Assembly (NCBI GenBank): GCA_001799575.1
Contig: MGTT01000014.1
Coordinates: forward strand, 6,624-57,579
Source of the DNA: Elusimicrobia bacterium GWA2_56_46
Lineage (GTDB): Bacteria > Elusimicrobiota > Elusimicrobia > Elusimicrobiales > UBA9959
DNA length: 50,956 nt
Direction: 5' to 3'
Each line of letters begins with the position of its first letter. Within the stretch, counting starts at the first letter, position 1. The notes under the pieces are model-generated. The model did not search any database, had not been told where the DNA came from, and saw only the letters and a program-made list of their open reading frames with translations. A program made the translations under genes and the position numbers. This document shows positions 40,699 through 49,936 of this stretch, in pieces.

Positions 40699-42219
40699 AT
40701 GAGGCTTGAGGAAATTTTTGAGGGAATTCCGGGCGCCCGCATTACAGGGGACGTGAACCGCGAGATCTCCGGGATAGCCAACGACTCCCGCAAAGTCAAA
40801 AAAGGAGAGCTTTTTTTCGCCATAACCGGCCAGAAGACCGACGGCTCGCTCCATGTCCGCGAGGCCCTTGAAAAGGGCGCCGCGGCGGCGGCAACGGATA
40901 AACCGGTTCCCGCGGAACTGGCGGCGGCTTTCCCGGAAACCGCGTGGGTTTCCGTCCCGCGCGTCCTCGAAGCCTTTTCCGCGGCCTCCTCGGCCTTTTA
41001 CGGGAATCCCTCACGACGTTTCACCCTCATCGGCATCACCGGCACTAACGGCAAGACCACCACCGCCTACCTGCTGGAAAGCATCTACGATCTGTTCGGG
41101 GCCCTGCCCGGAGTCATAGGAACCATAGACTACCGCGTGGGAGGCGAAGTCATCTCTAAAGCCTCAAACACCACCCCGCCGGCCCACGACCTCCACTCCC
41201 TTTTCAGAACCATGGCCGACGCCGGAGCCGCGGCCGTGATAATGGAAGTATCGTCGCACGCCCTGGCGCTGCAACGCGCCGACGCGGCGGCTTTCGACGT
41301 GGCCGTATTCACCAATCTCCAGCGCGACCACCTGGATTTCCACAAGAACCGGGAAACGTACTTTAAAGCCAAATTAAAGCTTTTCAGGCTCCTGGCGGAC
41401 TCGCCCAAGAAGAACAGGAGCGCGGTGGTGAATGCCGATGAGGAAAAGACGGGCGAGATCCTTTCTTTCCTGGCCAAGGGCGTTACGCCCGTCACTTACG
41501 GCATAGACAAACCCGCTGATTTCAGGGCGGATAAGATAGAAATTCTCCAGGACCGGAGCGTCTTCGAATTGAACGCCCCCGGAACCCGGAGAAAGGTGAC
41601 CCTGCGGCTCCTGGGCCGCCACAATATTTATAACGCCCTGGCCGCCACCGCCGCGGCCGTTTCCGCCGGAGTACCGCTTGAAACCGCCGTCAAAGGCGTG
41701 GAAGCCCTGAAAAACGTGCCGGGCCGTCTGGAGCGGGTCGCGCTCGGACAGCCTTTCAGCGTATTCGTGGATTACGCGCACACCGACGCGGCCCTTGAAA
41801 ACGTTCTCTCCAACCTCGCCAAACTGCCGCACGGGAGAATCATCACCGTCTTCGGCTGCGGAGGCGACCGGGACCGGACCAAGCGCGCTCCCATGGGAAA
41901 GGCGGCGGCTTCCATGAGCGACTTAGCCATAGTAACCAGCGACAACCCGCGCGGCGAGGATCCCGCGCGGATCTTCTCGGACATAGAGGCGGGGCTGAAA
42001 GGCGCTTTTTCCAATTACAGCCTGATCCCGGACCGGAAAACGGCCATAACAAAAGCCGTGGAACTCGCGCGCGCCGGAGATATCGTGCTGATAGCCGGCA
42101 AAGGCCATGAAGACTACCAGATCCTCAACGACCGCACCATCCATTTCGACGACCGCGAAGCCGCCGCTGAAGCGATAAGAAAAAAGGTAGCGTCTACCTT
42201 TTATGGGGATATAAAATAA
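40699..42219 (+). CDS. murE: UDP-MurNAc-L-Ala-D-Glu:meso-diaminopimelate ligase
   Basis: 506 residues in three Mur-ligase domains. The ATP loop GITGTNGKTTTAY is at 112-124, and the C-terminal substrate motif D415-N-P-R418 (TSDNPRGEDP) is the one that selects meso-diaminopimelate rather than lysine. It adds the third stem-peptide residue in the cytoplasm. The start has no ribosome-binding site and a -10-like box just upstream, so the gene may also be transcribed independently of ftsI. Confidence 0.96.
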   Translation: MRLEEIFEGIPGARITGDVNREISGIANDSRKVKKGELFFAITGQKTDGSLHVREALEKGAAAAATDKPVPAELAAAFPETAWVSVPRVLEAFSAASSAFYGNPSRRFTLIGITGTNGKTTTAYLLESIYDLFGALPGVIGTIDYRVGGEVISKASNTTPPAHDLHSLFRTMADAGAAAVIMEVSSHALALQRADAAAFDVAVFTNLQRDHLDFHKNRETYFKAKLKLFRLLADSPKKNRSAVVNADEEKTGEILSFLAKGVTPVTYGIDKPADFRADKIEILQDRSVFELNAPGTRRKVTLRLLGRHNIYNALAATAAAVSAGVPLETAVKGVEALKNVPGRLERVALGQPFSVFVDYAHTDAALENVLSNLAKLPHGRIITVFGCGGDRDRTKRAPMGKAAASMSDLAIVTSDNPRGEDPARIFSDIEAGLKGAFSNYSLIPDRKTAITKAVELARAGDIVLIAGKGHEDYQILNDRTIHFDDREAAAEAIRKKVASTFYGDIK

Positions 42220-42236
42220 AAACGCTTGAACCCGTC

Positions 42237-42261
42237 ATCCCGGCAATCTTTTGGCCGGGAT
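42237..42261. repeat. Small palindrome between murE and murF
   Basis: ATCCCGGC and GCCGGGAT form an 8 bp stem around a 9-base loop within a CCCGTCATCCCGGC context that looks like a common extragenic palindrome. It has no T-run and leaves the operon continuous. Confidence 0.55.
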
Positions 42262-42278
42262 CCATTGAGTAAAGATTT

Positions 42279-43634
42279 ATGGATTTAAACACGGATATTG
42301 GAACTTTGGTAGAAGTTATTGATGGTCAACTCATAAAAGGGGATCCCCGCGCCCCTTTTTCCGGCTTTGAAACTGACACGCGCGGACTGAAGGGCGGGGA
42401 GTTCTTCTGGGCCCTGAAAGGCGTTACGCACGACGCTCATGATTTTCTGGCGGCGACCCCGCAAAAGGGCGTAAAAGGCTGGATAGCGGAAACGAACAGG
42501 ATAGCCGGTCTCAAAAAGCTTCCGGATATCGTTATCGGCGTCCCCGACACTTTAAAAGCGCTGCACCGCCTGGCCGCCTGGCACCGCGGCCGGTTCAGGA
42601 TCCCTCTCGCGGCCATCACCGGCTCCAACGGCAAAAGCACCACCAAGGAAATGCTTAAATCCATCTTTGGAAAGGCGGGGCCGGTCTGCTCCAACGCGGG
42701 CAACTTCAATAACCAGTTCGGCCTGCCCCTTTCGCTCCTGGAACTCCGCGAGGAACACAGATTCGGGGTATTCGAACTCGGCGCCTCCAAACGGGGAGAT
42801 ATTCTGGAGATAGGTTCGCTGGCCGGGCCGACGATCGCGGTAATCACCAACATCGGCCCCTCGCATCTCCAGTATTTCGGTGATCTGGAAACCGTTTTCA
42901 AAACCAAGAGCGAGCTGATTGACTGCCTGGAACCGGACGGGATCCTTGTCTACAACTCGGATGATAAATACCTGGAAGCTCTCAGGAATCGCGGGATCCG
43001 CAAGCTGAGTTTCGGATACCGCGCGGCCGACATAATCATTTCCGACGCCGGAGGTTCGCTTAAACTCAGCTATAAAAACGAGACCGTGGAAATCCGTATG
43101 CTTTCCAATGCCCGCCACAATCACGCCAACGCCGCCGCCGCGGCCGGCGCCGCCGTAGCGGGCGGCCTGGATCTGGCGGCGGTAAAGGCCGGCCTGGAGT
43201 CCTTTACTCCGCCCCCTATGAGGATGCAGACGCTAAACATTAACGGCGCGGTAATCGTTCTGGACGCCTACAACGCCAATCCGGCTTCCATGCGGGCCGC
43301 GCTGGACGCCGTTTTCAGCCCCTCTTTCAGGAAGCCGGTTTATCTGGCCCTCGGAGATATGAAAGAACTGGGCCGCCACTCGGAACATTACCACACCGAG
43401 CTGGGGGAATATGTGTCGGGACTGGACGCGGAAAAGATCTTCCTGGCCGGGCCGGAGATGAAAGCCGCCGCTGAAGCGCTCGAACAAAAAGGCCGCGGCG
43501 GAAAAGTCGTTTACTCCGGATCTTCCGAAGACTGGGCGGAGGAACTTCGCGCCGCCATACGCGCCGGAAACGGCACTTTTCTGCTTAAAGCCTCCCGGGC
43601 GATGAAGTTTGAAAAACTGATAGAAGGATTATAG
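42279..43634 (+). CDS. murF: UDP-MurNAc-tripeptide:D-Ala-D-Ala ligase
   Basis: 451 residues. The ATP loop ITGSNGKSTTKEM (about 112-124), the SNAGNFNNQFGLPLSLL block and VLDAYNANPASM in the central/C-terminal domains are typical of MurF. It attaches D-Ala-D-Ala to complete the UDP-MurNAc-pentapeptide. It sits in the conserved murE-murF-mraY order and ends 9 bases before mraY. Confidence 0.96.
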   Translation: MDLNTDIGTLVEVIDGQLIKGDPRAPFSGFETDTRGLKGGEFFWALKGVTHDAHDFLAATPQKGVKGWIAETNRIAGLKKLPDIVIGVPDTLKALHRLAAWHRGRFRIPLAAITGSNGKSTTKEMLKSIFGKAGPVCSNAGNFNNQFGLPLSLLELREEHRFGVFELGASKRGDILEIGSLAGPTIAVITNIGPSHLQYFGDLETVFKTKSELIDCLEPDGILVYNSDDKYLEALRNRGIRKLSFGYRAADIIISDAGGSLKLSYKNETVEIRMLSNARHNHANAAAAAGAAVAGGLDLAAVKAGLESFTPPPMRMQTLNINGAVIVLDAYNANPASMRAALDAVFSPSFRKPVYLALGDMKELGRHSEHYHTELGEYVSGLDAEKIFLAGPEMKAAAEALEQKGRGGKVVYSGSSEDWAEELRAAIRAGNGTFLLKASRAMKFEKLIEGL

Positions 43635-43643
43635 GAGCCCCGC

Positions 43644-44729
43644 ATGCTTTATTACGCCCATTATTTACGAGAGTTTTTCAGTCCGCTTAACGTCTTTCAG
43701 TACATCACTTTCAGGACAGGCGGCGCTATCATGACCTCTTTCCTGCTGAGCCTGGCCATGGGCCCCGCCATCATCGCCAAACTGCGCCACTTCAAAATAG
43801 GCCAGATCCAGCGGACCGACGGCCCCAGCACGCACATTTCAAAAGAAGGCACCACCACCATGGGCGGCCTGCTCATCTTCCTGACGCTGGTCATTACCAC
43901 ACTGCTCTGGGCCCGGCTGGATAACCGTTTCATCCTCCTGCTTCTTTTCACCACGGTCACGCTGGCTTTCACGGGCTGGATGGACGACTACACCAAACTG
44001 GTAAAAAAGAACCCGAAAGGCGCTTCTTCGCGGTTTAAGTTCCTGATGCAGACCTTCACCGCCATCGTGGTAATAGGCTATCTGGCCGTGGATCCGCCCA
44101 ACGCCGCATACGCGACGCGGCTCTCTATCCCGTACACGAAAGAGCTCTACCTGAACCTCGGCTTCCTGTACGCGGCGCTGGCCATGCTGGTAATTATAGG
44201 CTCGTCAAACGCCGTCAACCTGACCGACGGTCTCGACGGTCTGGCCGCCGGCACCATAGTTTTTGCCGCGCTTACTTTCATCGTGCTCGCCTACTCTGCG
44301 GGCAACGTAAAGCTGGCGGCCTATTTCAAGATCATCCATGTTCCCGGGGCGGGGGAGATCTCCGTTTTCCTGGCCGCGCTCATCGGCTCCTGCCTGGGCT
44401 TTCTCTGGTTCAACGCGTACCCGGCCGAGGTCTTCATGGGAGACACAAGTTCTCTTTTTCTGGGAGGAGTGATCGGGGTTTCCGCCATCGTGGTCAAACA
44501 GGAGCTTATCCTCCCGGTAGCGGGCGGAATCTTTCTCCTTGAAACGCTTTCCGTCATACTGCAGATGAGCTCGTACAAACTGCGCGGCAAGAAACGGCTG
44601 TTTCTGATGGCGCCGCTGCACCACCACTACGAGCTGAAAGGCATCGCCGAATCTAAAGTGACCGTGCGTTTCTGGATAGCCGGAATAATGCTGATGCTGA
44701 TAGCGCTGTCGTCGTTGAAAATCAGATAA
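43644..44729 (+). CDS. mraY: Phospho-MurNAc-pentapeptide transferase MraY
   Basis: 361 residues with about ten membrane segments. Active-site blocks are visible: GWMDDYTKL, AVNLTDGLDGLAAG, AEVFMGDTSSLFLGG and MAPLHHHYELKG. It transfers phospho-MurNAc-pentapeptide to undecaprenyl phosphate, giving lipid I. AGGAG lies about 8 bases before the ATG. Confidence 0.97.
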   Translation: MLYYAHYLREFFSPLNVFQYITFRTGGAIMTSFLLSLAMGPAIIAKLRHFKIGQIQRTDGPSTHISKEGTTTMGGLLIFLTLVITTLLWARLDNRFILLLLFTTVTLAFTGWMDDYTKLVKKNPKGASSRFKFLMQTFTAIVVIGYLAVDPPNAAYATRLSIPYTKELYLNLGFLYAALAMLVIIGSSNAVNLTDGLDGLAAGTIVFAALTFIVLAYSAGNVKLAAYFKIIHVPGAGEISVFLAALIGSCLGFLWFNAYPAEVFMGDTSSLFLGGVIGVSAIVVKQELILPVAGGIFLLETLSVILQMSSYKLRGKKRLFLMAPLHHHYELKGIAESKVTVRFWIAGIMLMLIALSSLKIR

Positions 44730-44740
44730 AAGATTCAACC

Positions 44741-46165
44741 ATGTTCATACCCGGAAAATTCAAAGGTAAAAAGGCCCTTGTGATAGGCGCCGGAAAATCG
44801 GGAGCGGCGGCCGCGAACCTCCTGGCCGCCAGGGGTTTTGAGGTCCTGCTGACCGACGCGAAACCGAAGCAGCGGCTTAAAGACCGGCTCAAAATCCTGA
44901 ACAAAAAAATAGAAGTCGAAACCGGCGGACATACCAACAGGGTTCTGGCCTGCGGTTTTGCCGTCAAAAGCCCTGGGCTTTCCCGTTCCAGCCCGATTAT
45001 CGCAAAGCTGAAAAAGAACCGGACACCGATTTTCAGCGAGATCGAAACGGCCCTTGCTTTTGCCGGAACCGGCGAATTGCTCGCCGTGACCGGCACCAAC
45101 GGCAAAACCACCACCGCCGTTCTGCTTAATAAGATCATGGAACGCTCGCTCAGAGCCCGGGGCGCGAAGTCCCGCCTCTGCGGAAATGTGGGGATCCCGG
45201 CGGCGGAGATCGTGATGAAAACCGGCGCCCGCGACACGATAGTCATGGAAGTTTCCAGTTACCAGCTTGAGGACAGCTCGTTCCTGCGGCCCCGGACCGC
45301 CTGCGTTCTTAACGTCACGCCCGACCACCTGGAGCATCATGGAACGATGCGCGGTTACATAAAGGCGAAAGCCGCGATCTTCCGCTTCCAAAAAAAGGGG
45401 GATGCCTGCGTTTTTAACGCCGACGACGCGCGCTGCCGGAAAATGGCCGCCGCCTGCCCTTCCAAAGTCCTTTTCTTCTCCTCTTCCGGAACGGGCGGCG
45501 CGCTCAGCGCCTGGATAGAAAAAAGGACGAAGGCGGGAAAGCGCGGAAGTGGAAAGCTGGTCTTTAAATACAATGGCAAAACAACCGCTATCGAACCGCC
45601 CGGTCTGCCCGGCCTCCACAATCTGGAGAACGCCATGTGCGCCGGACTTATGGCCCTTACGCGCGGCGCCAGTCCCGCCGATCTACGAAAAACTTTTTCC
45701 GCTTTCAAAGGCGTGGAGCACCGTATCGAACCAGCCGGGAAAAAGGGCGGAATGACTTTTATAAACGATTCAAAGGCGACGAATGTGGATTCGACGCTGG
45801 TGGCTTTAAAAGCCCTGGCGGACGGCCGCAAAAATATCTGGCTGATCCTGGGCGGACTGGACAAAGGCAGCCCCTACGCCCCATTGATCCCGTATCTTAA
45901 AAACTCGGTAAGAACCGTGCTCGCCATCGGTGCGGCGGCGGAGAAAATAAAAAAGGAGCTGTGTTCCTCCGTCCGTGTGGTCGGCGCGGGAACAATGGCG
46001 AAAGCCCTGGCCGCGGCGCTCGCCGAAGGAGCGAAAGGCGATAGAGTCCTTCTCTCTCCCGCCTGCGCTTCGTTCGACCAGTTCAAAGATTTTGAGGATC
46101 GCGGCCGGAAATTCAAGGAACTGGTAAAACAACTGAGATTGAATCCCACTTATGGACTTCGCTAA
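44741..46165 (+). CDS. murD: UDP-MurNAc-L-alanine:D-glutamate ligase
   Basis: 474 residues. The N-terminal Rossmann-like domain begins ALVIGAGKSGAAAANLLAARG. The ATP loop is VTGTNGKTTTAVL (about 115-127), and later come MEVSSYQLEDSS, NVTPDHLEHHG and FINDSKATNVDST, all MurD features. It adds D-glutamate to UDP-MurNAc-L-Ala. Its end overlaps the ftsW start by 14 bases. Confidence 0.96.
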   Translation: MFIPGKFKGKKALVIGAGKSGAAAANLLAARGFEVLLTDAKPKQRLKDRLKILNKKIEVETGGHTNRVLACGFAVKSPGLSRSSPIIAKLKKNRTPIFSEIETALAFAGTGELLAVTGTNGKTTTAVLLNKIMERSLRARGAKSRLCGNVGIPAAEIVMKTGARDTIVMEVSSYQLEDSSFLRPRTACVLNVTPDHLEHHGTMRGYIKAKAAIFRFQKKGDACVFNADDARCRKMAAACPSKVLFFSSSGTGGALSAWIEKRTKAGKRGSGKLVFKYNGKTTAIEPPGLPGLHNLENAMCAGLMALTRGASPADLRKTFSAFKGVEHRIEPAGKKGGMTFINDSKATNVDSTLVALKALADGRKNIWLILGGLDKGSPYAPLIPYLKNSVRTVLAIGAAAEKIKKELCSSVRVVGAGTMAKALAAALAEGAKGDRVLLSPACASFDQFKDFEDRGRKFKELVKQLRLNPTYGLR

Positions 46166-47294
46166 ACGAAAATCACGGCCCGCTTACAACATTATAAAGA
46201 ACAGGAACCTTAAGTACATGGATTTCTCTCTTTTCTTCATTGTCCTTGGCCTGCTGGTGCTGGGACTTATCTCCCTTTTCTCGGCCAGTTCCATCTACGC
46301 CGCCAATAAAGGGCTGGACTCTCTCTTTTACGCCAAACGGCAGGCCCTGTGGATGCTCCTGGGCCTCGGCTTTACGGCGGTCATAGCCCGGATGGATCTG
46401 GAAAAAATGCGCGGCTTCATAAAACCGGCGGTGGTTCTGACCGTAGTTCTTTTGGCGGTAACGCTTGTTATGCCGCCGATCGCCCACGTACGCCGCTGGA
46501 TACCCCTGGGTTTTATGAACTTTCAGATGAGCGAATTCGCCAAGATCGTCCTTATCCTCTATCTGGCCGATTTTTTCGACCGCAATATGAGCCATATCTC
46601 CGCGGATCCCAGGCAGCTGTTCAAACCACTGGGCACGATGAGCGTGATGCTCGCGCTCATCGCCCTGGAGCCGGATCTGGGCACGCCGACGCTGATGTTC
46701 GGAACCGCGCTCCTTGTATTTTTCGCGGCCGGCGTAAAGCCCCGGTTTATACTGATGCCTATCGCCGCCATGGTTCCGCTTTTTATCCTGGAACTTTTCC
46801 GCCATCCCTACCGCCTGATCCGCCTGAAAACTTTCCTGTCGCCCTGGCAGGACGCCTCCGGCGCCGGTTATCAGCTGGCCCAGTCGCTGCTGGCCGTGGG
46901 TTCCGGCGGCTGGTTCGGCAAAGGCCTGGGCGCCTCCCAGCTTAAGCTCCTGTATCTTCCGGAACCTCATACCGATTTTATTTTCTCCGTCATCGCCGAG
47001 GAACTGGGCTTTCTCGGAAGCCTGGCGATAGTCCTGCTTTTTCTGGCGCTGCTCATCAAAGGCGTCCGCATAGCCAGGAACGCTCCCAGTTTCTACACCA
47101 CTCTGGCGGCGCTGGGACTGACGCTGATGATAGTCCTCCAGGCTTTTTTCAACGTGGCCATGACTACGGGGCTTATCCCCACCAAAGGCCTCCCGCTGCC
47201 GTTCTTCTCCTACGGCGGCTCCTCGATTCTGTCCACGCTGACGGCCGTGGGAATAATTCTCAACATTTCGGCCCACAGGAACCAGGGAATCTGA
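46152..47294 (+). CDS. ftsW: Peptidoglycan polymerase FtsW (SEDS family)
   Basis: 380 residues with about ten membrane segments. SEDS features are clear: ISLFSASSIYA, RRWIPLGFMNFQMSEFAKI, ALEPDLGTPTLM, GYQLAQSLLAVGSGGWFGKG and GLPLPFFSYGGSSIL. It polymerises septal glycan strands with FtsI. The start overlaps murD; an internal Met (residue 23, MDFSLFF) is an alternative start nearer the membrane segment. It overlaps murG by one base (TGATG). Confidence 0.95.
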   Translation: MDFAKRKSRPAYNIIKNRNLKYMDFSLFFIVLGLLVLGLISLFSASSIYAANKGLDSLFYAKRQALWMLLGLGFTAVIARMDLEKMRGFIKPAVVLTVVLLAVTLVMPPIAHVRRWIPLGFMNFQMSEFAKIVLILYLADFFDRNMSHISADPRQLFKPLGTMSVMLALIALEPDLGTPTLMFGTALLVFFAAGVKPRFILMPIAAMVPLFILELFRHPYRLIRLKTFLSPWQDASGAGYQLAQSLLAVGSGGWFGKGLGASQLKLLYLPEPHTDFIFSVIAEELGFLGSLAIVLLFLALLIKGVRIARNAPSFYTTLAALGLTLMIVLQAFFNVAMTTGLIPTKGLPLPFFSYGGSSILSTLTAVGIILNISAHRNQGI

Positions 47295-48427
47295 TGAAAA
47301 AAACAAAACGCGTGCTGATAGCCTCCGGCGGCACCGGCGGGCATTTCTACCCCGGCCTGGCCCTGGCTAACGAACTCAGGGAGGCAGGCGGCTGGGAACC
47401 GCTGTTCCTCGTCAAAAAAGGGGACATCTCCCTCGACACGCTCCGGGACAGCTATTATCCGTACGCGGAACTGGACATGATCTCCCTGCCGCGCACGCTT
47501 AATCCGCTGGCCCATGCCGCGTTCTGCCGGAAGCTTTCCGGCTCGCTAATGACGTGCCTGCGCATAATCGCGGATTTCAAGCCCGTCTTCGTGGCGGGAA
47601 CGGGCAGCTACGTATCCTTTCCCGCGGTTCTCGCGGCCGCGCTGAAAGGCATCCCGTCCATGATCCACGATTCTAACGCGGTATTCGGCCTCGCCAACCG
47701 GCTCTCCGGCATATTCGCCTCCAAAGCCGCGCTCGGCCTGCCGGTAAAGAACAATCCCTTTAAAACCAAATCGGAACTTACCGGCACACCTATACGGGAT
47801 TTTTTTTCGAAAATGCCCCCGGCCGAGGAAGCGAAGCGGAAATTTTCGTTTAATCCGGACGTCCCGGTGACGTTAGTCTTCGGCGGCAGCCAGGGCGCGC
47901 GGAGAATAAACCAGGCCGTCCTTGAAACCGCGCGGAAATTGAAAGCGGCGGGCGCCGCTTTCCAGCTCCTCCATATTACCGGCAAACGGGGCCACGCGGA
48001 ATTACTGGACAAATACAGGGCGGAAGGTCTGGCGGAACTTCCGGGCCTGAAAATACTGGACTACTGCGAAAGGATGGATGAAGCGTACGCGGCGGCCGAT
48101 CTCGTGATCTCCCGCTCCGGCGGCAGCACAATAAGCGAACTGGCCCGCCTGGAAAAACCCGCGATCCTGATTCCGCTGCCCGGCTCCCCGGGGGATCATC
48201 AGAAAGCGAATGCCGAAATACTTTCCGGCGCGGGCGCGGCCATCCTGCTGGAGGAAACCCCCGGGTTTTCCGAAGAACTCTACGGCACCATAAAACCCCT
48301 CCTTGACGAGCCCGCGCGGATCGGCTCTATGAAACAACGCTTTAAAGGACTGGCATTGCCCGACCCCCTGCTTGCAGCCGGCGCGCTCCGGGCCATAATG
48401 GAAAAATATACCGGCGGGAATAAATAA
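47294..48427 (+). CDS. murG: Lipid II synthase MurG (GlcNAc transferase)
   Basis: 377 residues of the GT-B fold. ASGGTGGHFYPGLALANEL near the start, VFGGSQGARRINQAV and ISRSGGSTISELARLEKPAI are the classic MurG blocks. It adds GlcNAc to lipid I at the inner membrane. The usual next genes murC, murB and ftsQ do not follow; an Ldh-family dehydrogenase does. Confidence 0.97.
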   Translation: MKKTKRVLIASGGTGGHFYPGLALANELREAGGWEPLFLVKKGDISLDTLRDSYYPYAELDMISLPRTLNPLAHAAFCRKLSGSLMTCLRIIADFKPVFVAGTGSYVSFPAVLAAALKGIPSMIHDSNAVFGLANRLSGIFASKAALGLPVKNNPFKTKSELTGTPIRDFFSKMPPAEEAKRKFSFNPDVPVTLVFGGSQGARRINQAVLETARKLKAAGAAFQLLHITGKRGHAELLDKYRAEGLAELPGLKILDYCERMDEAYAAADLVISRSGGSTISELARLEKPAILIPLPGSPGDHQKANAEILSGAGAAILLEETPGFSEELYGTIKPLLDEPARIGSMKQRFKGLALPDPLLAAGALRAIMEKYTGGNK

Positions 48428-48438
48428 AGGAGGAACTT

Positions 48439-49551
48439 ATGGAAATTGAAAAAGGCTCGGTCTGGATCAAATTCGCTGCCATGGAAAAATTCATGCGCGA
48501 CGTGTTTATCGGCCTCGGCGTGCCGAAGAAAGAGGCGGCCGTTTCCGCCGAAGTGCTCATAACGGCCGACAAGCTCGGCTTCGACTCGCACGGGATCTCG
48601 CGGCTGAAACCTATTTATTACGATCGGATCAAACAGGGGATCCAGCTCCCGACAACCGCGTTTAAAGTGGTAAAAGAAGCCCCGGCCTCCGCCGTGATAG
48701 ACGGCGGCAACGGGATGGGGCACGTCGTGGCCCGCAGGGCCATGGAACTGGCGATAAGGAAAGCCCGGAAATACGGGATCGGGATGACCGCCGTCAGAAA
48801 TTCCACGCATTACGGCATAGCCGGCTACTACCCGCTCATGGCGGTCAAGGCCGGCATGATCGGCATCACCGGCACCAATGCCAGGCCGTCGCTGGCCCCC
48901 ACTTTCGGTATCGAGAATATGCTCGGCACCAACCCGCTGACCTTCGGAATGCCGACGGACGAAAAATTCCCTTTTCTGCTGGACTGCGCCACTTCCATCA
49001 CCCAGAGGGGGAAAATCGAGGTCTATGCCAAGCTGGGGAAAAAGATGCCCGCCGGCTGGGTCATCGACAGGGATGGCCGCTCCAAGACCGACTCGCGCAA
49101 GGTGCTGGTGGATCTTACGCAGGGAACCGCGGCCCTCGTACCTTTGGGGGGGATCGGCGAGGAACTTGGCGGCTATAAAGGATACGGCTACGCTACGGCT
49201 ATAGAAATACTTTGCGCCGCTCTTCAGCGGGGGGCGTACATGAAGATGCTTACCGGCGTAAAAGACGGAAAAAAGGTTCCGTATCCCCTGGGCCATTTCT
49301 TTATCGCCATCAATATCTCCGCTTTCACGGAACTTAAATCTTTCAAACGGATCGCCGGCTCCATTCTCAGGGAGCTGCGCGCGTCGAAGAAGATGCCGGG
49401 TGCCAGAAGGATCTTCACGGCGGGGGAAAAAGAGCACCTGACCTGGCTGGCGAGAAAGGACAAAGGCGTACCGGTGAACAAAGAGACCCAGCGGGAGATA
49501 ATATTAATGCGCGACGAACTAGGCCTGAAACAATACAAGTTCCCGTTTTAG
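48439..49551 (+). CDS. Ldh family (malate/L-lactate/ureidoglycolate-type) dehydrogenase
   Basis: 370 residues of the type-2 malate/lactate dehydrogenase family. SHGISRL carries His51, and the presumed catalytic His124 is in NSTHYGIAGYY; GTNARPSLAPTFG and LGTNPLTFGMP follow. Members reduce or oxidise 2-hydroxy or 2-imino acids with NAD(P)H, including malate, sulfolactate, ureidoglycolate (AllD) and piperideine carboxylate; the substrate cannot be read here. A strong AAGGAGG lies 7 bases before the ATG. It follows murG by 11 bases, so it may be co-transcribed with the cell-wall genes although its chemistry does not obviously belong there. Confidence 0.88.
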   Translation: MEIEKGSVWIKFAAMEKFMRDVFIGLGVPKKEAAVSAEVLITADKLGFDSHGISRLKPIYYDRIKQGIQLPTTAFKVVKEAPASAVIDGGNGMGHVVARRAMELAIRKARKYGIGMTAVRNSTHYGIAGYYPLMAVKAGMIGITGTNARPSLAPTFGIENMLGTNPLTFGMPTDEKFPFLLDCATSITQRGKIEVYAKLGKKMPAGWVIDRDGRSKTDSRKVLVDLTQGTAALVPLGGIGEELGGYKGYGYATAIEILCAALQRGAYMKMLTGVKDGKKVPYPLGHFFIAINISAFTELKSFKRIAGSILRELRASKKMPGARRIFTAGEKEHLTWLARKDKGVPVNKETQREIILMRDELGLKQYKFPF

Positions 49552-49577
49552 ACTGAAGTTTGCGGAAGAATAGGTGG

Positions 49578-49758
49578 CGCCGGGGCAAAGGTGCCAGGCT
49601 TATTTTTCAGCAGAAAAATGTGCCTGGCTCTCTTTGCCAAAAGCCGGGCCAATGGACTTTGAGTTTAAGAGCCGCAAGATGCCCAGTCGGGTTTCCGGCG
49701 CCGCTGCCAGTTCGGGGGCCTGCGTCTCACCCCTCCAACTCGTCGGCGCCGACCCTCC
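49578..49758 (-). repeat. Long interspersed repeat, full copy B (about 181 bp)
   Basis: It is the reverse complement of the element at 22357-22526. It begins with the CGCCGGGGCAAAGGTGCCAG hairpin end, includes CCCAGTCGGGTTTCCGGCGC and TTCGGGGGCCTGCG, and ends GTCGGCGCCGACCCTCC. A stretch around 49640-49680 differs from copy A. It lies directly after the dehydrogenase gene. Confidence 0.88.
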
Positions 49759-49936
49759 AGTTTTGCTCTCGCGTATTACGTTAGTTCAGTCTATATTCTC
49801 CGTCGCTACCTTTAAATAACACATCAATGACCCCGCCCAAATTACTACTTGAATTACCCGCCTTAACATGGAAGATGGAATGATTGTTGGTAAATTCTAT
49901 TTTTGTATTCCTCGGGTAAATTGCTAGATTATCAAT
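49759..49936. promoter_or_regulatory. AT-rich leader region of the terminal HExxH gene
   Basis: The 178 bases after the repeat are clearly more AT-rich than the rest of the window. TTGTAT (about 49900) with TAGATT (about 49924), or TTGTTG with TAAATT, could form a promoter, but no pair is close to consensus. No ribosome-binding site is evident before the ATG at 49937. Confidence 0.3.

Noticed and set aside
46173-47306. 377-codon minus-strand frame opposite ftsW
   Set aside because: It is an antisense shadow, Gln/Arg-rich without domains, opposite a clear SEDS protein.
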